The notes below the pieces were generated by a model. The model was not told where the DNA came from and did no database searches. It saw nothing but the letters and a program-made list of their open reading frames with translations. Below, in pieces: positions 63,785-64,000 of a DNA stretch of 64,000 nt; position 1 is the stretch's first letter, and each line of letters opens with the position of its first letter. The DNA is from DASSUW01 sp963806395 (GTDB taxonomy: Bacteria; Actinomycetota; Thermoleophilia; Solirubrobacterales; Solirubrobacteraceae): the NCBI GenBank assembly GCA_963806395.1, contig CAWDYI010000009.1, forward strand, positions 496,001 to 560,000, given 5' to 3'. Position numbers and translations under genes: made by a program.

Positions 63785-64000
63785 GCCGGCTCGGGCTCCG
63801 GCGCGGGCTCGGGCACAGACTCGGCGACGAGCTCGGGCTCGGGCACGGGCGGCACCGGCTCCTCCTCGGCCGCGAGGTCGGGCTGCTCGGGCGGGTCGAG
63901 CGCCAGCAGCGCCGGCAGCCGCTGGAAGTCGGCGCGCAGCACGTCGAGCATCTTCGGCGTGTAGAGCGCCGCCGCCGGGTGATAGATCGGGTACAGCCGC
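63766..64000 (-). CDS. uracil-DNA glycosylase family 4, C-terminal part (start outside window)
   Basis: The visible C-terminal 77 residues read LYPIYHPAAALYTPKMLDVLRADFQRLP; HPAAAL is motif B of family 4 uracil-DNA glycosylases. A Glu/Pro-rich tail follows and ends in QLGLF at the very C-terminus, which matches the beta-sliding-clamp-binding pentapeptide QLxLF. The enzyme removes uracil from DNA. The 5' end lies beyond 64000. Confidence 0.82.
   Translation of the reverse strand, partial: RLYPIYHPAAALYTPKMLDVLRADFQRLPALLALDPPEQPDLAAEEEPVPPVPEPELVAESVPEPAPEPEPAQLGLF

Noticed and set aside
1..64000. CRISPR arrays, insertion sequences, prophage or integrase genes
   Set aside because: No regularly spaced repeats, transposase or integrase motifs, or target duplications were found; the intergenic palindromes encode no protein.

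Overview
The window is about 64 kb of very GC-rich (roughly 70% or more) bacterial chromosome with dense, often translationally coupled genes (ATGA/GTGA overlaps) and frequent GTG/TTG starts. The gene content (proton-pumping pyrophosphatase, Rex, an AftD-like arabinofuranosyltransferase, many LPxTG/GH/GT surface genes, a UDG ending in QLGLF) suggests an actinobacterium, most likely Thermoleophilia/Solirubrobacterales. That placement is inference from protein flavour; no rRNA or marker search was possible.

Layout. 0-9.3 kb: end of an FG-GAP protein, acid phosphatase, EamA exporter, an M4 protease with its emfourin-type inhibitor, STAS protein, GAF-GGDEF-HD-GYP c-di-GMP enzyme, NagZ-like GH3, redoxin and small proteins. 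9.3-13.5 kb: heterodimeric ABC exporter, FKBP lipoprotein, tRNA-Gln(CTG). 13.6-20.9 kb: Crp-like regulator, FAD oxidoreductase, two TrkA/RCK proteins, and two APC permease-UspA fusions with a 55-aa membrane protein between them (probably K+ homeostasis). 20.9-27.8 kb: PAS/GAF/PP2C phosphatase, an isochorismatase gene interrupted by TAG, LuxR-type AAA regulator, GNAT. 27.9-35 kb: H+-PPase and a tightly coupled block tsaE-tsaB-rimI-tsaD-glutaredoxin-rex-GCS2-DUF1844-like (t6A tRNA modification plus redox sensing). 35-57.5 kb: surface glycan region (GH, LPxTG protein, GT4-flippase fusion, methyltransferases, AftD-like GT-C, O-antigen ligase, FkbM, YfhO, GT2, GT39-like, Wzx, GT4, GT2) followed by a histidine kinase and GIN-domain lipoprotein. 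57.8-64 kb: RpoD-like sigma factor, a structured intergenic region, two GT4s, a GATase-like protein, GH39-like protein, GNAT, and the end of a family-4 uracil-DNA glycosylase.

Two features need special attention. First, four intergenic loci (about 27.8, 36.0, 43.8 and 57.6 kb) carry members of one modular palindrome family: long inner hairpins with CATAT-like loops, bounded by an arm ending in GTTGACGT; two loci also have the matching left arm. This is the best candidate for something undescribed. Second, reading frames are broken by many isolated 1-nt events, nearly all C or G insertions, sparse in 28-45 kb and very dense in about 46-57 kb. Essential genes are hit (hppA, tsaE), and deleting one base near 45320 restores the stops of two convergent genes at once, so most are probably sequence errors. 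Coordinates and frames in 46-57 kb are therefore approximate.
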